Assembly (NCBI GenBank): GCA_964019055.1
Contig: OZ025218.1
Location: 1,943,191 to 2,007,190, forward strand
Source: Anthopleura xanthogrammica
Taxonomy: Eukaryota; Cnidaria; Anthozoa; Actiniaria; Actiniidae
Direction of reading: 5' to 3'
Length of the DNA: 64,000 bases
The notes beneath the pieces are model-generated. The model did no database searches. It had not been told where the DNA came from and was given only the letters and a program-made list of their open reading frames with translations. Positions 21,301 through 31,722 of this stretch are shown piece after piece. How positions within the stretch are numbered: position 1 is the stretch's first letter; each line of letters starts with the position of its first letter. The translations under genes were made by a program, and so were the position numbers.

Positions 21301-24300
21301 TCAAGAGAGCTATTCGCAGTAACTTCTTAGACGGCAGCAAACAGGAAGCCATTGATATGTTGTTGCTAGGCAACACATTTTCAGGGGAGCTTGGTGAACG
21401 TGCACGTGCGCTTCTCAATCCATCATTCTTACACTGTAAGTATTTTCCTTATAATAACTTTTGACTGAAGTCTTGCAGTATTACTTTAGAGGGACGAGTT
21501 CCTTCAGTCGAGAGACATAGAAGACATAGAACGACAGCGCCATAATGAGGGTGTGTTATGAAAAATGGTTTGACGTCATATCCGCCATGTTGATTGACAA
21601 ACTTTAGTCGGCTTTGGTTTCTGATATTACTGTCGAACCTCCACTAACCGCCATCTCCCCAAAACGGCCACCTCTACCCAACGGTCAGGAAATGTTGTCC
21701 TGGTTACCAATGATTTCATATATATACTGTAAATGAAACCTCTGTACAACGGCCACCTCTACCCAACGGTCAGGAAATGTTGTTCTGGTTACCAATGACT
21801 TCATACATATACTGTAAACGAAACCTCTGTACAATGGCCACCTCTACCCAACGGCCAGGAAATGTTGTCCTGGTTACCAATGATTTCATACATATACTGT
21901 AAACGAAACCTCTGTACAACGGCCACCTCTACCCAACGGCCAGGAAATGTTGTCCTGGTTACCAATGACTTCATACATGATACTGTAAACGAAACCTCTC
22001 CACAACGGCTACAAAATTTTATCTCACGATGGCCGTTGTATAGAGGTTCGACTGTATTCTTATGTTTTACGTTTAGCTTCTCCCAAGATACTTCGCGAGC
22101 TTTGTGACAGACACTTGGAGTACACCACGTGGTCACACATCCGGGTGTGTGTTGGCACGTGGAATGTAAATGGTGGACGTCACTTCCGGTCCATAGCCCA
22201 TAAACACCAAACCATGCATGGCTGGTTGTTAGACTTCCATGAGAGTTTACCAGACAGTGGGCATTCAGATGTGGATAAGGTGGACTTTAAACGGCCTACT
22301 GATGTATATGCTATTGGGTTCGAAGAACTGGTTGATTTAAATGCTTCAAATATTGTCTCCACCAGGTTAGTTTTGCTCTGACTTAGGTAAGCCCAGAGAT
22401 TGTTTCAGGGTTCAATCTGTGAGTTAGTCATGCCCTGACTTAGATCAGCCCAGAGGTTGTTTCAGGGTTTGATCTGTGAGTTAGCCGTGCCCTGACTTAG
22501 ATCAGCCCAGAAGTTGTTTCAGGGTTTGATCTGTGAGTTAGCCGTGCCCTGACTTAGATCAGCCCAGAAGTTGTTTCAGGGTTTGATCTGTGAGTAAGCC
22601 ATATGCCCTGACTTAGATCAGCCCAGAGGTTGTTTCAGGGTAGCGATAGAATTTGAAGGATGAAGCTTATTACTAATAAAAATCATATTGCTAGTTAACG
22701 CTTACATTGTTTTTTTGAGCGTCCCTTTTCTTTTGTTCACAGCTCAAGTCAGAGAAAAGAATGGGGCGAGGAGTTACGTCGAGTAATATCACGTGACTTT
22801 CCTTACGTCCTGGTCACGTGTGAGCAGTTGGTCGGTGTTTGTCTGTACGTATTTGTTCGGCCTCATCTCGTGCCCTACATAAGGTAAGCCCGTAAAGAAA
22901 GGACAGAAAGAAGAATAAAGCAAACCTTTCATTTTTGGCATCCGGCTATTCATGTCTGCGGGTGCTAAGGATGAGGTTGTCGGTTCAATCCTAGAGGGCT
23001 ATGGATTTTTTGTCTGCGCGCACCGCTTTCGCTCTCGGCCTCCATGAACGAAGCGTCACGTGAGCTGAGTTAGATGTAGTTGTTCTTGTGTGTTTTTGTA
23101 GCCCACGTGAGCGTCGGTTACAAATCAGGATTGGCAGACAAAGTTTTGAATATTTGCCTTGCGTGTTTTAGACACCCAGGACAAATGGAATAACCATGAT
23201 CAACAATGCATTTCGGTCTTGTAATACGCTATTCAGTATTCAGTATTTAGTTTTCAGTATTCACTGGTTTCTTATATTTGACTTTGAGGGGAACATTCCA
23301 TAAATACAATAGCTTGTTATCCTTCACTGTAAATGAAAACTATTGTGTTTATGCAAAGTGCCCCTCGAATTTGATGCAAATGAGCCAAACCGAAATACTG
23401 TGTGGGTCGTAAGGAAGCAGCCTATTCAACGTTTTTTTTAAATAGCTTTATATGTAACTTTTTTTTTGTTTTGGTTTAGGGATGTTGCGGTACATGCAGT
23501 CAAGACAGGAATGGGTGGCAGTGCTGGTAACAAGGGTGGTGTAGCAATACGCATGCTCCTCCATGCCACCTCTCTCTGCTTCATCTGTTCCCATTTGGCG
23601 GCGGGACAGTCAGGTGTACAGGACAGGAATAATGATTACCTGGACATCGCCACAAGAATAGCATTCCCTATGGTAAACATTATCTTGCCATTACATATAG
23701 TCTCCTACGCAGCCGCAATTAGTTTCGTCACGCAACGCTCTCACTGAGCGTTGCGTGACGACACCGATAGCAGCGGCGAAGGAGACTAGCCATTACAGCC
23801 TTTTAATAATTCTGCGACCTACCGACTCCAGACGTCTGACGTTTTGGCTTTCGTCAATCAAATTTACGACGGGCCGAGATCATTCCGATCGCGAACGATA
23901 AAGAAATTCCCTTGTGAAAATGGCCGTCTAGTTACGGGAATTTCCTTATCGCTCATTTGGAAAGAACTCAGCCTGTTGTAAGTTTGATCGACTGAAGCCA
24001 AGATGACAGACATTTGGAGTCGGTTATGTCGCAGAAATGTGAAAAAGAGTCAAATCAGGAGTCTACCAATCATGATCCCGTATCCACCAGTAATGTTGAT
24101 CAACCAATCAGATCCTGAATTAATGTCACGTGTTGTTTGTCTAGGGTCGTACCATCAGATCACATGACTACGTTTTCTGGTGCGGGGATTTTAACTATCG
24201 TATTGATCAACCAATTGATGATGTCAAATCTTTCATCAAGCAAAAGAACTGGGATGCGCTGATTGAAGGAGACCAACTGGTAAAACAAAGAAATGACCAT

Positions 24301-27300
24301 AAGGTAGGATTATTGCTGACGCTTCCCTTGGTTTACCAATAAGTTGTCTAGTAAAACACCATCAGAACTGACTTAGAAATACACCGAATTGAAATATGGC
24401 GATCAATTTGAATAACTATTGCTCTGGACTGATTAGCCTCGTGTTCACGTGGAAACATAAAACAACTTTAAATTTATCGAACACTTTAGCAGCCCCTGGA
24501 CTGAAGAAAGTCATTGCACAGCCAACCCACATATATCAATTTGGAATTCAAAATCGCAGCGGCTCACCATGTACGTCGTTTTTATTCAGGTATTTCGAGG
24601 ATACCATGAAGGGAAGTTGAACTTCGCCCCTACTTATAAATACGACTTATTCTCAGACGATTATGACACAAGTGAAAAGCTGCGCATCCCAGCCTGGACC
24701 GACCGCGTCTTGTGGCGAAGGAGAAAGCCTCGGTACAAGTCAGAAGCGCATGTCAAAAAACATGTGATTAAGCGAGCCAATGAACAGACAGGAGATTTGT
24801 TAATGAATAATGAGGAGGAGGTGGAGGAAGATGAAGATGAGGACGAGGAGGAAGAAGAAAACACAGGTAAAAATCAAAGATTTTAATAATAAATTTTTTT
24901 AATAATATTATTATTATTATTGAATGCTTGGATCAGCCCAGAGGTTGTTTCAGGGTTTGATCTGTGTGTTAGCAAATGCTCTGACTTAGATCAGCCCAGA
25001 GGTTGTTTCAGCAAAATTTGAAAGATCGAAAAAAGCACCATCGTGCCCGAGTGAACGTTTCTATTCTTTCATTTGGTTTTGATACTTGTTGTCCTCCTAG
25101 ATGTCAATACATTAGAAACTGATGGTCAAAGCTCAACAGACATTCATTTTCATCCTGGTAAAGTACTGTACTACGGGAAAGCTGAACTCAAGACATCAGA
25201 TCACAGGTACCTACAACTGACATTCATGATATAGAACCCTTGCAGCACGTCGGAATAGACCAATATCACGCTAGTGTGACATTATAAAATATTTGATTTA
25301 CAAGAAAAAGAGTTTACTATCAAATTTGTCACATCCATAATAGTAAAATTGCAAAGTTTCGTAAACATTGCTCTTAAACTAACGAAGATATAAATATTTG
25401 AAACTAAGCATTTTTGCTGGGCATCGCATGCCCTGCAAGCCTCGTTATCAGTTTAGACACATACATTTCTTTGCAAAAATTCCCCAGAAATTCATAGTTT
25501 CAAAAATTCATAACTTCGTCAATTTAAGGGCAATCTTTACGAGAGTTTGCAGTTTTACTAATATCGATATGAAAAATTTGGTAGTAAACTTCTTTTCTTG
25601 CAAAAACAAATATCTCATAATTTCACGCTAGCGTGACATAGGTCTATGCAGCTCAAATTGGAGGGCAAAATAGGTTTTCAATTCTCAGGAGATTAAAACA
25701 TGTCAATTTTTGCCCTCCAAATTGAGCTACTTTGACCTCACTTGAGTTAGCCATGCCCTTACTTAGATCAGCCCAGAGAATTTGAAGGATTTTTTCTTCT
25801 TCAGGCCTGTGGTAGCATTGATTGAGGTGGAGATCCAGGAAGTAGATTTCAATAAACAGAGTCAAGTACACGAGAGTGTAATGAAGTCCATGGGTCCTGC
25901 TGATCCTACTATTGTAGTAACATGTGATGATGAAGATGATGAAGAAGGCATTGATATAGAAGAACTATTGGAGCTGTTGGAATCATGTGGGACTGCAGTA
26001 CTCGTCAGGTAATAACTGAACACCCTAGAATGTTGGATCTAGCCAGCTGAGTTGATCGCACTTCCCCGAAAGGAATTATGGGTCACTTCTTTTGGTTAGC
26101 ATTTTTCGAGTATTTTCCAAGTATACAAGGTAGACTTTCCTTGTTGATCGAAATATAATTCCGCCATGAGTTTGACTAGCGTTTACGATTAATTTAAAGA
26201 AGGAAGAACTCGTATTTCATAAATCATCTTGGCAGAATAATGGGAAATACTAATCAAAATACGATGTCTAATCCTCAATTCTGATTGGTTGACCTTGGGT
26301 TTGTTCTGAAGGACAACTCGGCCGGAGGGCAGATGGTGTATTTATTTACATGGTGTGTGGTTTCATCTATCTTTCAGGGTGGTAGATGATGAAATACTAG
26401 TAACGTTTGATGATGGCAGAAGTGCTTTAAAAGGATTACACCTCGACGGGAAACAGGTCAGTCTCAACTATATAGTATACCATAGTATACCATAGTATAG
26501 TATAGACCAGGGACCGCGGAGCAGGGGGGGCTGGGGGCATGCCCCCAAACCCCCTAGGTCTTCCAGTATTTGGTGGTCGTTAGCCCCAACCCTCCCCCCC
26601 CCCCCAATCAAAATTACGCTCCGCGGTCACTGTAGACCCCTTGCACGTGATGTCAAAGCAGCTCAATTTGGAGGGCAAAACAAAAGAATTTCAATCTCCT
26701 GAGGATTGGAACCTCGGCCGTTCGTGGAAAGTTAGTGCTTTTTTTCCCCCTTACACATTACTTTAGTTGTTTTCTTTCCCTGGTCAAATAATACAAGATA
26801 AATTCGCATAATTCAAGACATCAAAATATCCAATGTTTTTCTTCGTAAACACGACTCGTCTATGAATTTTCTGTCGAACTTTCGAGCATGCGCAGTGCGT
26901 TTTTTTACTCGTGTCTCTATCAGTATTGTTTTGTTTATTGGTTTGTTTTAATATTCTCCAGATTGCAGGAAAAACAGCTCGGATCCGCCTGAAGTCTGAG
27001 AGTCTTTTATCCAATACAGATCTAACGATACATTCGTTAATATCCAGCGGTTCATCTCTCACTGGTGATTCACCAGACCCAGCTTTGACTATTCTCCCTC
27101 AACCAAGAGGCCGAGCACTCTCCGATCTGTTATCGAGTTCTAGCGAAACCAGCACGAACCTTCCGATCCTGGAACCGATTAAAATACAATCAGTCGAGGA
27201 AGACAGTTCGGAAAGTGAAGCCGATGATGAGGTTGATTATGATGAATACAATAGTGATGATGATGATGATATTGATACGAGACCAGAGGCTGACAGGGAT

Positions 27301-30099
27301 ATTGAAGGTAATGTAGAGTATGCCTTAATATACCTTTTTATCGATACGGCGGCCATCTTGAATTATGGGTTGCTGAGATGCCAAACGTACAAATATTTAT
27401 AAAGCATAGAGTGGCGGGTTTACCTTCTCAAATAATTTTACGCTTTCATGCTTCACATATTGCTTCAACTACCAGCAAATTCAATTGGTTTTTAGATGTG
27501 CTTGTCAGTAGGTGACATTAAATCATATAAAAAGAAACCCTGACAACTGTGTATGCTATAGATTTTCCAATAACTGCCCCCTCAGCATCCCATAATGTCT
27601 TACTTAAAACAATAGAATTCAAGATGGCCGCCGTATCAATAAAAAGGTCTATTCACCCAATGTCTATCTTCTCGATCTCGAAGCATGTCAGTTTGAGCCA
27701 TCTAATTCTCCTTCCTTCTCCTATAAATAAGATAATGTAATTTAACAGTTCCACAGAGTGGCTCATATTTGTTCCACTGAAATCCACGTGTGCGCTCACA
27801 CTGCTACGCCACCATTGCTTCTCAAATTCGCCTATTTTGTCTTAAAACCACTACCACCAAAATTATTTTCTTTAATCAAAAGTTGCCACTCCTGTAAGAG
27901 GCGCATAGTAATCGAGTGATCATTAGGTCAACAAAAGGAACTATGAAAAAGATTCTGGTAGTAGTGGTATCAAAACGTATTGAAAGGAATAGACAATTGT
28001 CACCATGATTGGATTGGTGACATCTTATTTTGTTCACAGAAGATGAACCCAGAACTAGGCCAAAGCCCCCACGTCCAGCCCAACCCAAGCGTCCCCCACC
28101 ACCCAGACCAGCGGCTAAACCCAAACCGACACAATATGAAGTATCAAGGGTTATCGAGGAACCAGAATGTGCTGCTCTACCAGAGGACGATTTTGAAGGT
28201 TCGCAAGAAGCACTTGAAGATTTTGATCCACTGGCTTTCAAAGATGCAGAGAAGGCATCAGAGAAACCACGACGACCTCCACCACCTAAACGACCTGCTC
28301 CACCCAAAATCAAACCAAAGACAACTGAGGTTGTACATACTACTGTAGGTCCTACCAAACCTACTAGACAGGTTAGTGAAAATTGTATGTTCTATCCTAT
28401 CACAGTAAAACCTGTTTAACAGGTTGGTCAGGTTGACTTGGGTCATATCATGACAATGACAACCTGTTGGTTTCATGATGAAAATATCACAGTAAAAACC
28501 TGTTTACAGGTTGGTCAGGTTGACTTGGGTCATATCATGACAATGACAACCTGTTGATTTCATGATGATGATGTCACAGTAAAAACCTGTTTAACAGGTT
28601 AGTCCAGAACTTAAACTTAAATACCCTCGACTACAATTGAAGAGGATAACAAGAAAAAGAACCCCATCACTGTTATTTCTGCCAACATCGTTAAGAGTAG
28701 GCTAAGTCAAATAAAATAGAATAAAATATGAGGGTCGAAAACAACCACTCATAATAACTACTTTTTCAAGTAGTTTTGTATGCGTAAACTGACAATGAAA
28801 GTCAAAAAAAAAACTTAGCTCGGACTTGTTACGCATAACTGCATCCATTCGAGCACAGTCGGCAGTCTCCTAAGTCACCAACTCACACTAATCGGTCTAT
28901 TCTTATATCAAAATAGACCTTTCTATTCTATTTTCCTCTCTTCGACACAAGTACCACTTCCATTCACTGTATTAAACTCGATTTTTTCCGATTTCATTTT
29001 CACCTTTTACTTTTATCTAAATTGGGCTCCCTGTGCTGTAAATGAATCCAGCTTCTGCTGGCACCATAGTTGATATTAACTATCCTGGCACTGAAATTCA
29101 ATGATGCATGTGTTGTCACATACTTTCTACTTGACAAGCGGTTAAGTCATCTCAGTGGCAACTATTAATACCGTCAAGCACTCATACAGCAACCACCAGA
29201 AACCCACGATAAGCCTAGTCGGTATGTTTGTTTTTAAGGCCTCTGGCCCTGGACGCGCGGATATTGGTATGCCATTTAATGTACAACATCTTGGTCACGT
29301 GAGTGCAGATAATATCGAGGCTTTGCTAGTGGCTGCTAAAGACGATCCCAGTCTCTTGCCGTCATTTTTGGCCGGGGATGAAAAGGCTCTAGGAAGTGAT
29401 TCCAAGAAAGTCGAAGCCAAACCAAAAATCGAAACAGATTCAAAACCGCTTGATTCCATTGAGCCTGTAGCCGAGCCACAGTCTGTGTCAGCGGCGAAGA
29501 CCAGTCCTGAAACGGCTCTCGCTAGTGAAGGATCAGAGCCTGAGAACCACCCTCCAGTACCTGCGCGTAGATCCAGACCTACCCCAGTACCCAGGCCAAG
29601 ATCCTACGCGGAAACAAAAGAAGCGGTAGAATGGGAGAAATTCTCTAAACCCACTGCGCATGTGCCACCGGCTGTTAAACCTAAACCCAAAACTAAACCT
29701 AAGCCAGTAATAACAAAATCTCATTCGGAAGCGATAGACAATGATAGCAGGGAAGTGGACGTTAAAAAAGGAATAAAGCCACATCCTTCGGTCCGACCAT
29801 TACTGCCAGCAAGACCTGCTCAGGTAGCTGAAGAAAGCTCGGAATCTAATATAGCGGCTCCAGTTCCTCCAGCACGTAGGCGGAAACTCCTACCAACGCG
29901 ACCAGTGTCGGTACCCAATCTCCCTCAGTACGTTTTGGAAGATACTCAGTCTGATAGACTGGACCCTGATGACGGCGCATGCGCAAAGAAAGCTGGTAGT
30001 TGTTATGATATCGATAGGGTTGATGTATCGAGTACGAGTCAGAATATCACGAAGAAGGCTGGTCCTCCTCCAGTACCTCCTCGAGTTGACTTAGAATAA
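15366..30099 (+). CDS. SYNJ1-like: Synaptojanin: Sac1 plus inositol polyphosphate 5-phosphatase, complete
   Basis: Exons: 15366-15489, 15637-15723, 16345-16615, 17058-17283, 17951-18034, 18333-18394, 19157-19253, 19677-19846, 20451-20532, 20660-20812, 21267-21435, 22077-22365, 22743-22883, 23480-23672, 24145-24303, 24590-24866, 25101-25206, 25805-26008, 26378-26456, 26962-27307, 28040-28371, 29239-30099. All phases match; the sum is 4512 nt = 1503 aa (human SYNJ1 about 1570). The Sac1 domain (residues 1 to about 500) has the CX5R active site [12 protein letters not shown] (C384, R390). The 5-phosphatase domain has WNVNGG (about 534), CGDFNYR (729-735), PAWTDRVLW (803-811) and SDHR (894-897). 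An RRM-like fold (DUF1866) spans exons 18-19. A long acidic/proline-rich tail holds SH3-type ligands (KRPPPPRP) and a DFDPL motif. Synaptojanins dephosphorylate PI(4,5)P2 during clathrin uncoating. The last exon adds a CRIB-like motif. Confidence 0.95.
16098..16297. repeat. Foldback element next to synaptojanin exon 3
   Basis: The left arm has GTGATTCTCAATATTCTGCA and ACTCGATAGTT; the right arm has AACTATCGA and TGCAGATTATTGAGAATCGC. An inner pair around TGCCGCCAGTCAAAA and TTTTGATTGACGGCAGC also folds. It ends about 50 bp before the exon 3 acceptor. Confidence 0.7.
16645..16800 (+). mobile_element. tRNA-derived SINE head
   Basis: An A-box-like ATGGCCTAGTGTTAGTGCAC and a B-box-like CTCTGGTTCAATACCC lie about 35 bp apart. 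They are followed by ACATGGGAGTACAGTCTGTT AGGTCTCTCC, as in the 9.7-kb copy. It lies in the intron after synaptojanin exon 3. Confidence 0.65.
16850..16982. repeat. MITE family M2 copy (partial)
   Basis: Shares CATATTCATGTGTCTTCTC, AAACAAAGAAATGATACTCT and the GAATGACACATGT block with the 8.45-kb M2 copy. The outer end is degraded to TAGCTAAATGGGTCTA. Confidence 0.7.
18646..18763. repeat. MITE family M3 copy (rearranged)
   Basis: GCAACATGCAACAAAACTC, then GCAGCTATTTCAAAAAAGG and TTTTGAAATAGCTGTATACA: the family ends are present but in a shortened or rearranged order. Intron of synaptojanin. Confidence 0.6.
19889..19972. repeat. MITE family M1 copy (core only)
   Basis: AGCTCAATTTGGAGGACAAA, the ATCTCCCAAGGCTTGGAACC centre and TTTGCCCTCCAAATATAC; outer arms lost. 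Intron after synaptojanin exon 8. Confidence 0.65.
20003..20161. repeat. MITE family M4 copy
   Basis: Inverted arms GAGACATGAGGTGACATTGC and GCAAGGTCACCTCATGTCTC with outer CTTTGCATC and GCAAAGG. It is homologous to the element at 54.53-54.73 kb in the cadherin gene. Confidence 0.7.
20226..20372. repeat. (CTGT)n microsatellite
   Basis: An imperfect TCTG/CTGT tandem run in the intron before synaptojanin exon 9. It produces a spurious Ser/Cys/Val-rich frame. Confidence 0.8.
20930..21170 (+). repeat. Tandemly repeated SINE-body units
   Basis: Three successive copies of GAGGGTTTTTCTCCAGGTTC followed by CCTCCCTCCATAAAAATCAA. This is the same body as the SINE at 9.7 kb and the 99-bp tandem array at 47.8 kb. 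Confidence 0.75.
21628..22056. mobile_element. pogo/Tigger-like non-autonomous element with internal tandem repeats
   Basis: The ends TACTGTCGAACCTC and GAGGTTCGACTGTA are inverted repeats with TA at both outer edges, as in TcMar-Tigger/pogo-derived MITEs (family knowledge). The interior is a tandem array of about 4 units of about 90 bp containing CAACGGCCACCTCTACCCAA and CAGGAAATGTTGTCCTGGTT. There is no transposase. It lies just upstream of synaptojanin exon 12. Confidence 0.65.
22380..22640 (-). repeat. 57-bp minisatellite, about 4-5 units, reverse orientation
   Basis: Units contain CTGACTTAGATCAGCCCAGA, GGTTGTTTCAGGGTTTGATC and TGTGAGTTAGCC. This is the reverse complement of the array in the cadherin introns at 40.7 and 52.4 kb. 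Intron after synaptojanin exon 12. Confidence 0.85.
23699..23789. repeat. Short hairpin element
   Basis: GTCACGCAACGCTC / GAGCGTTGCGTGAC forms an almost loop-less stem, and the outer AGTCTCCT / AGGAGACT pairs as well. About 91 bp, in the intron 27 bp after synaptojanin exon 14. Confidence 0.8.
23810..24036. repeat. Foldback/MITE-like element
   Basis: Ends TTCTGCGACCTACCGACTCC and GGAGTCGGTTATGTCGCAGAA are inverted repeats. An inner pair GGAATTTCC... and ...GAAATTCCC also folds. It directly follows the short hairpin in the same intron. Confidence 0.75.
24930..25015 (-). repeat. 57-bp minisatellite fragment (about 1.5 units)
   Basis: GGATCAGCCCAGAGGTTGTT with the following CAGGGTTTGATCTGTG and a second partial unit. 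Same family as 22.4 and 52.4 kb. Another short remnant (ACTTAGATCAGCCCAGAG) lies at about 25760. Confidence 0.8.
25645..25732. repeat. MITE family M1 copy
   Basis: GCAGCTCAAATTGGAGGGCA and TTTTGCCCTCCAAATTGAGC around the conserved TTCTCAGGAGATTAAAA centre. Intron before synaptojanin exon 18. Confidence 0.75.
26632..26713. repeat. MITE family M1 left half
   Basis: GTAGACCCCTTGCACGTGAT followed by CAAAGCAGCTCAATTTGGAG; the right half is missing after the centre. Confidence 0.75.
27334..27647. repeat. Foldback/MITE-like element of about 310 bp
   Basis: Ends TTTTTATCGATACGGCGGCC and GGCCGCCGTATCAATAAAAA are inverted repeats, extended inward by ATCTTGAATT / AATTCAAGAT. It begins about 27 bp after the donor of synaptojanin exon 20. 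Confidence 0.8.
28380..28600. repeat. Tandem intronic repeat, about 95-bp units
   Basis: Repeated CACAGTAAAACCTGTTTAAC, GGTTGGTCAGGTTGACTTGG and GACAATGACAACCTGTTG blocks, two full units and one partial, just after the donor of synaptojanin exon 21. Nothing coding is seen between this repeat and the last exon. Confidence 0.7.
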
Positions 30100-30114
30100 C
30101 GAAGTATTACAACT

Positions 30115-30250
30115 AATAGCTGTTATTACGGATGCATGCAAATGAGATGCAAATGAGAGAACAAGCATTGTATCGACCCGATAGCCTCACTTGTATGATT
30201 CTTAAAACAAAAGAATATCTCATTTGCATGCATCCGTAATAACAGCTATT
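30115..30250. repeat. Foldback element in synaptojanin 3' UTR
   Basis: AATAGCTGTTATTACGGATG ... CATCCGTAATAACAGCTATT with inner GCATGCAAATGAGAT / ATCTCATTTGCATGC. It starts 16 bp after the synaptojanin stop codon, so it is probably transcribed and could form a stable hairpin. It contains octamer-type ATGCAAAT sites. Confidence 0.85.
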
Positions 30251-30392
30251 GTTAAAATGTATATAAATTCACGTCCACCCATTTGCTAATAATAGTGATG
30301 GTTCATGATTACTAACAATAGTATTCTGATGTTAATATGCCAACCATTTTCACAAATGATGGCGACTTGAATGGCTTATGTACTGTATGTAT

Positions 30393-30680
30393 ATATAGCT
30401 ATTTAAAAAAAAGGTTTGTGAAGGTTTTGTTGCACGTTGTTTGTTGCACGTTGTTTGTTGCATGTTGCATACTAAACTAGAAATGAATTATATTCATTAT
30501 ATTCATCAAGTAAATATAATCAGCACAGAAGAAAATATGCCGGAAAAACCTGAAGTTTGGTAAAATTCCACATCGTTTTGATCTTTCTCTGCTTGAATTC
30601 ACATCACCCATACTGCATTTCGGGCTTGGTATGCAACAAGCAACAAAACCTTCACCAACCTTTTTTGTAATAGCTGTATT
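30393..30680. repeat. MITE family M3 copy
   Basis: TATAGCTATTTAAAAAAAAG with GTGAAGGTTTTGTTGCACG, and the inverted end CCTTCACCAACCTTTTTTG TAATAGCTGTA. The internal GAATTCACATCACCC...GCATTTCGGGCTTGG is shared with 11.7 kb (reverse) and 42.2 kb. Confidence 0.8.
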
Positions 30681-31128
30681 TCCAAATATAAAAGAGTTTT
30701 GTAGAGCAAAACAATAGAAATTTTCTTCTTTAGGAAATGTCACGCAAAAACATTGCTTTGTTCCTGCCTTTAAACATGGCCGCTGTGAAACCGGCCCTCT
30801 GTACATTCACGTTGTCATTGTCAGCATTTCCATCGCATGTTGTTAACGTTTTTATGAGAAAATACTTTCATGTGGAAAACATTTAAATATATGGTTACCT
30901 TTTATGATTTGAAAGCCGTGCAAAAATGAGACGTGAAGTGAAGTAAAGGAATTTATGAAGGAAAAAACAAATAGAGAATTACAAATTTATTAGAATTTTT
31001 ATCAAAGCAATTAGGTATTTAATGTGAGGGTAACAAAGAGGAATTTTTCAATATTTTTTGTAATAATTTCATAGGTTTATTTGAAGGTTATTAAATAAAG
31101 TTAACGTATATTTCAAGGATGGACGTAT

Positions 31129-31250
31129 TTGCCCTGCCCTGCCCTGCCCTGCCCTGCCCTGCCCTGCCCTGCCCTGCCCTGCCCTGCCCTGCCCTGCCCT
31201 GCCCTGCCCTGCCCTGCCCTGCCCTGCCCTGCCCTGCCTTGCCTTGCCTT
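31129..31250. repeat. (GCCCT)n pentanucleotide array
   Basis: More than 20 near-perfect GCCCT units, decaying to GCCTT, about 470 bp upstream of the cadherin cassette A promoter. It gives spurious Pro/Ala/Leu/Cys frames. Confidence 0.95.
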
Positions 31251-31389
31251 GCTTCCATTTTCAATTTTAATTATCCATTCTTTCCTTTCTCCCCTTTTGA
31301 AATTATTCATTCATTTTTATTCCCCAAATCATCTATCTTTATTTTTATTTTTCCTTCCCCCCCCCCTCCCCTATTTTTCTCCTACAACC

Positions 31390-31722
31390 ATCCATCGCTT
31401 TCCTTGTTCTCAGTCTTCTTATCATTTCCTCTTTCTTCCTATTTCCCCCTGTTTCCTCCAAGTTATTCATAAAGTTAGCCTGCTGTTAAATTATTCATAA
31501 GTAAACCTTCATATCAACTGAGCTCGTCAGATACGACTTAGTTGTCATCTCTCGATAACAATCTTCTGTTCGTCTGAAATCTCTAAAATAACCATTCCTG
31601 CGTTCTCTCTTAATTTATGGTATGAAAATTACGAAAGCGAGAAAGAATTCCATATTTTCTCGTTCAATAAGTCATTCTTGATTATCAAGTTAATATATAA
31701 ACCCGAATTGGTATTGGAGAGG
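31390..31722 (+). promoter_or_regulatory. Cassette A upstream region with TATA box
   Basis: Duplicated as a block at 44785-45127: the CCATCGCTTTCCTTGTTCTC start, CTCCAAGTTATTCATAAAGT and the AATATATAAACCCGAA segment match. The TATATAAA at 31694-31701 lies about 25-30 bp upstream of the ATG at 31723, so either the 5' UTR is extremely short or initiation uses another site. Confidence 0.55.

Noticed and set aside
31113..31500. Pro/Ala/Leu/Cys and Gly/Gln/Ala-rich frames
   Set aside because: Caused by the (GCCCT)n pentanucleotide array; no conserved sequence.
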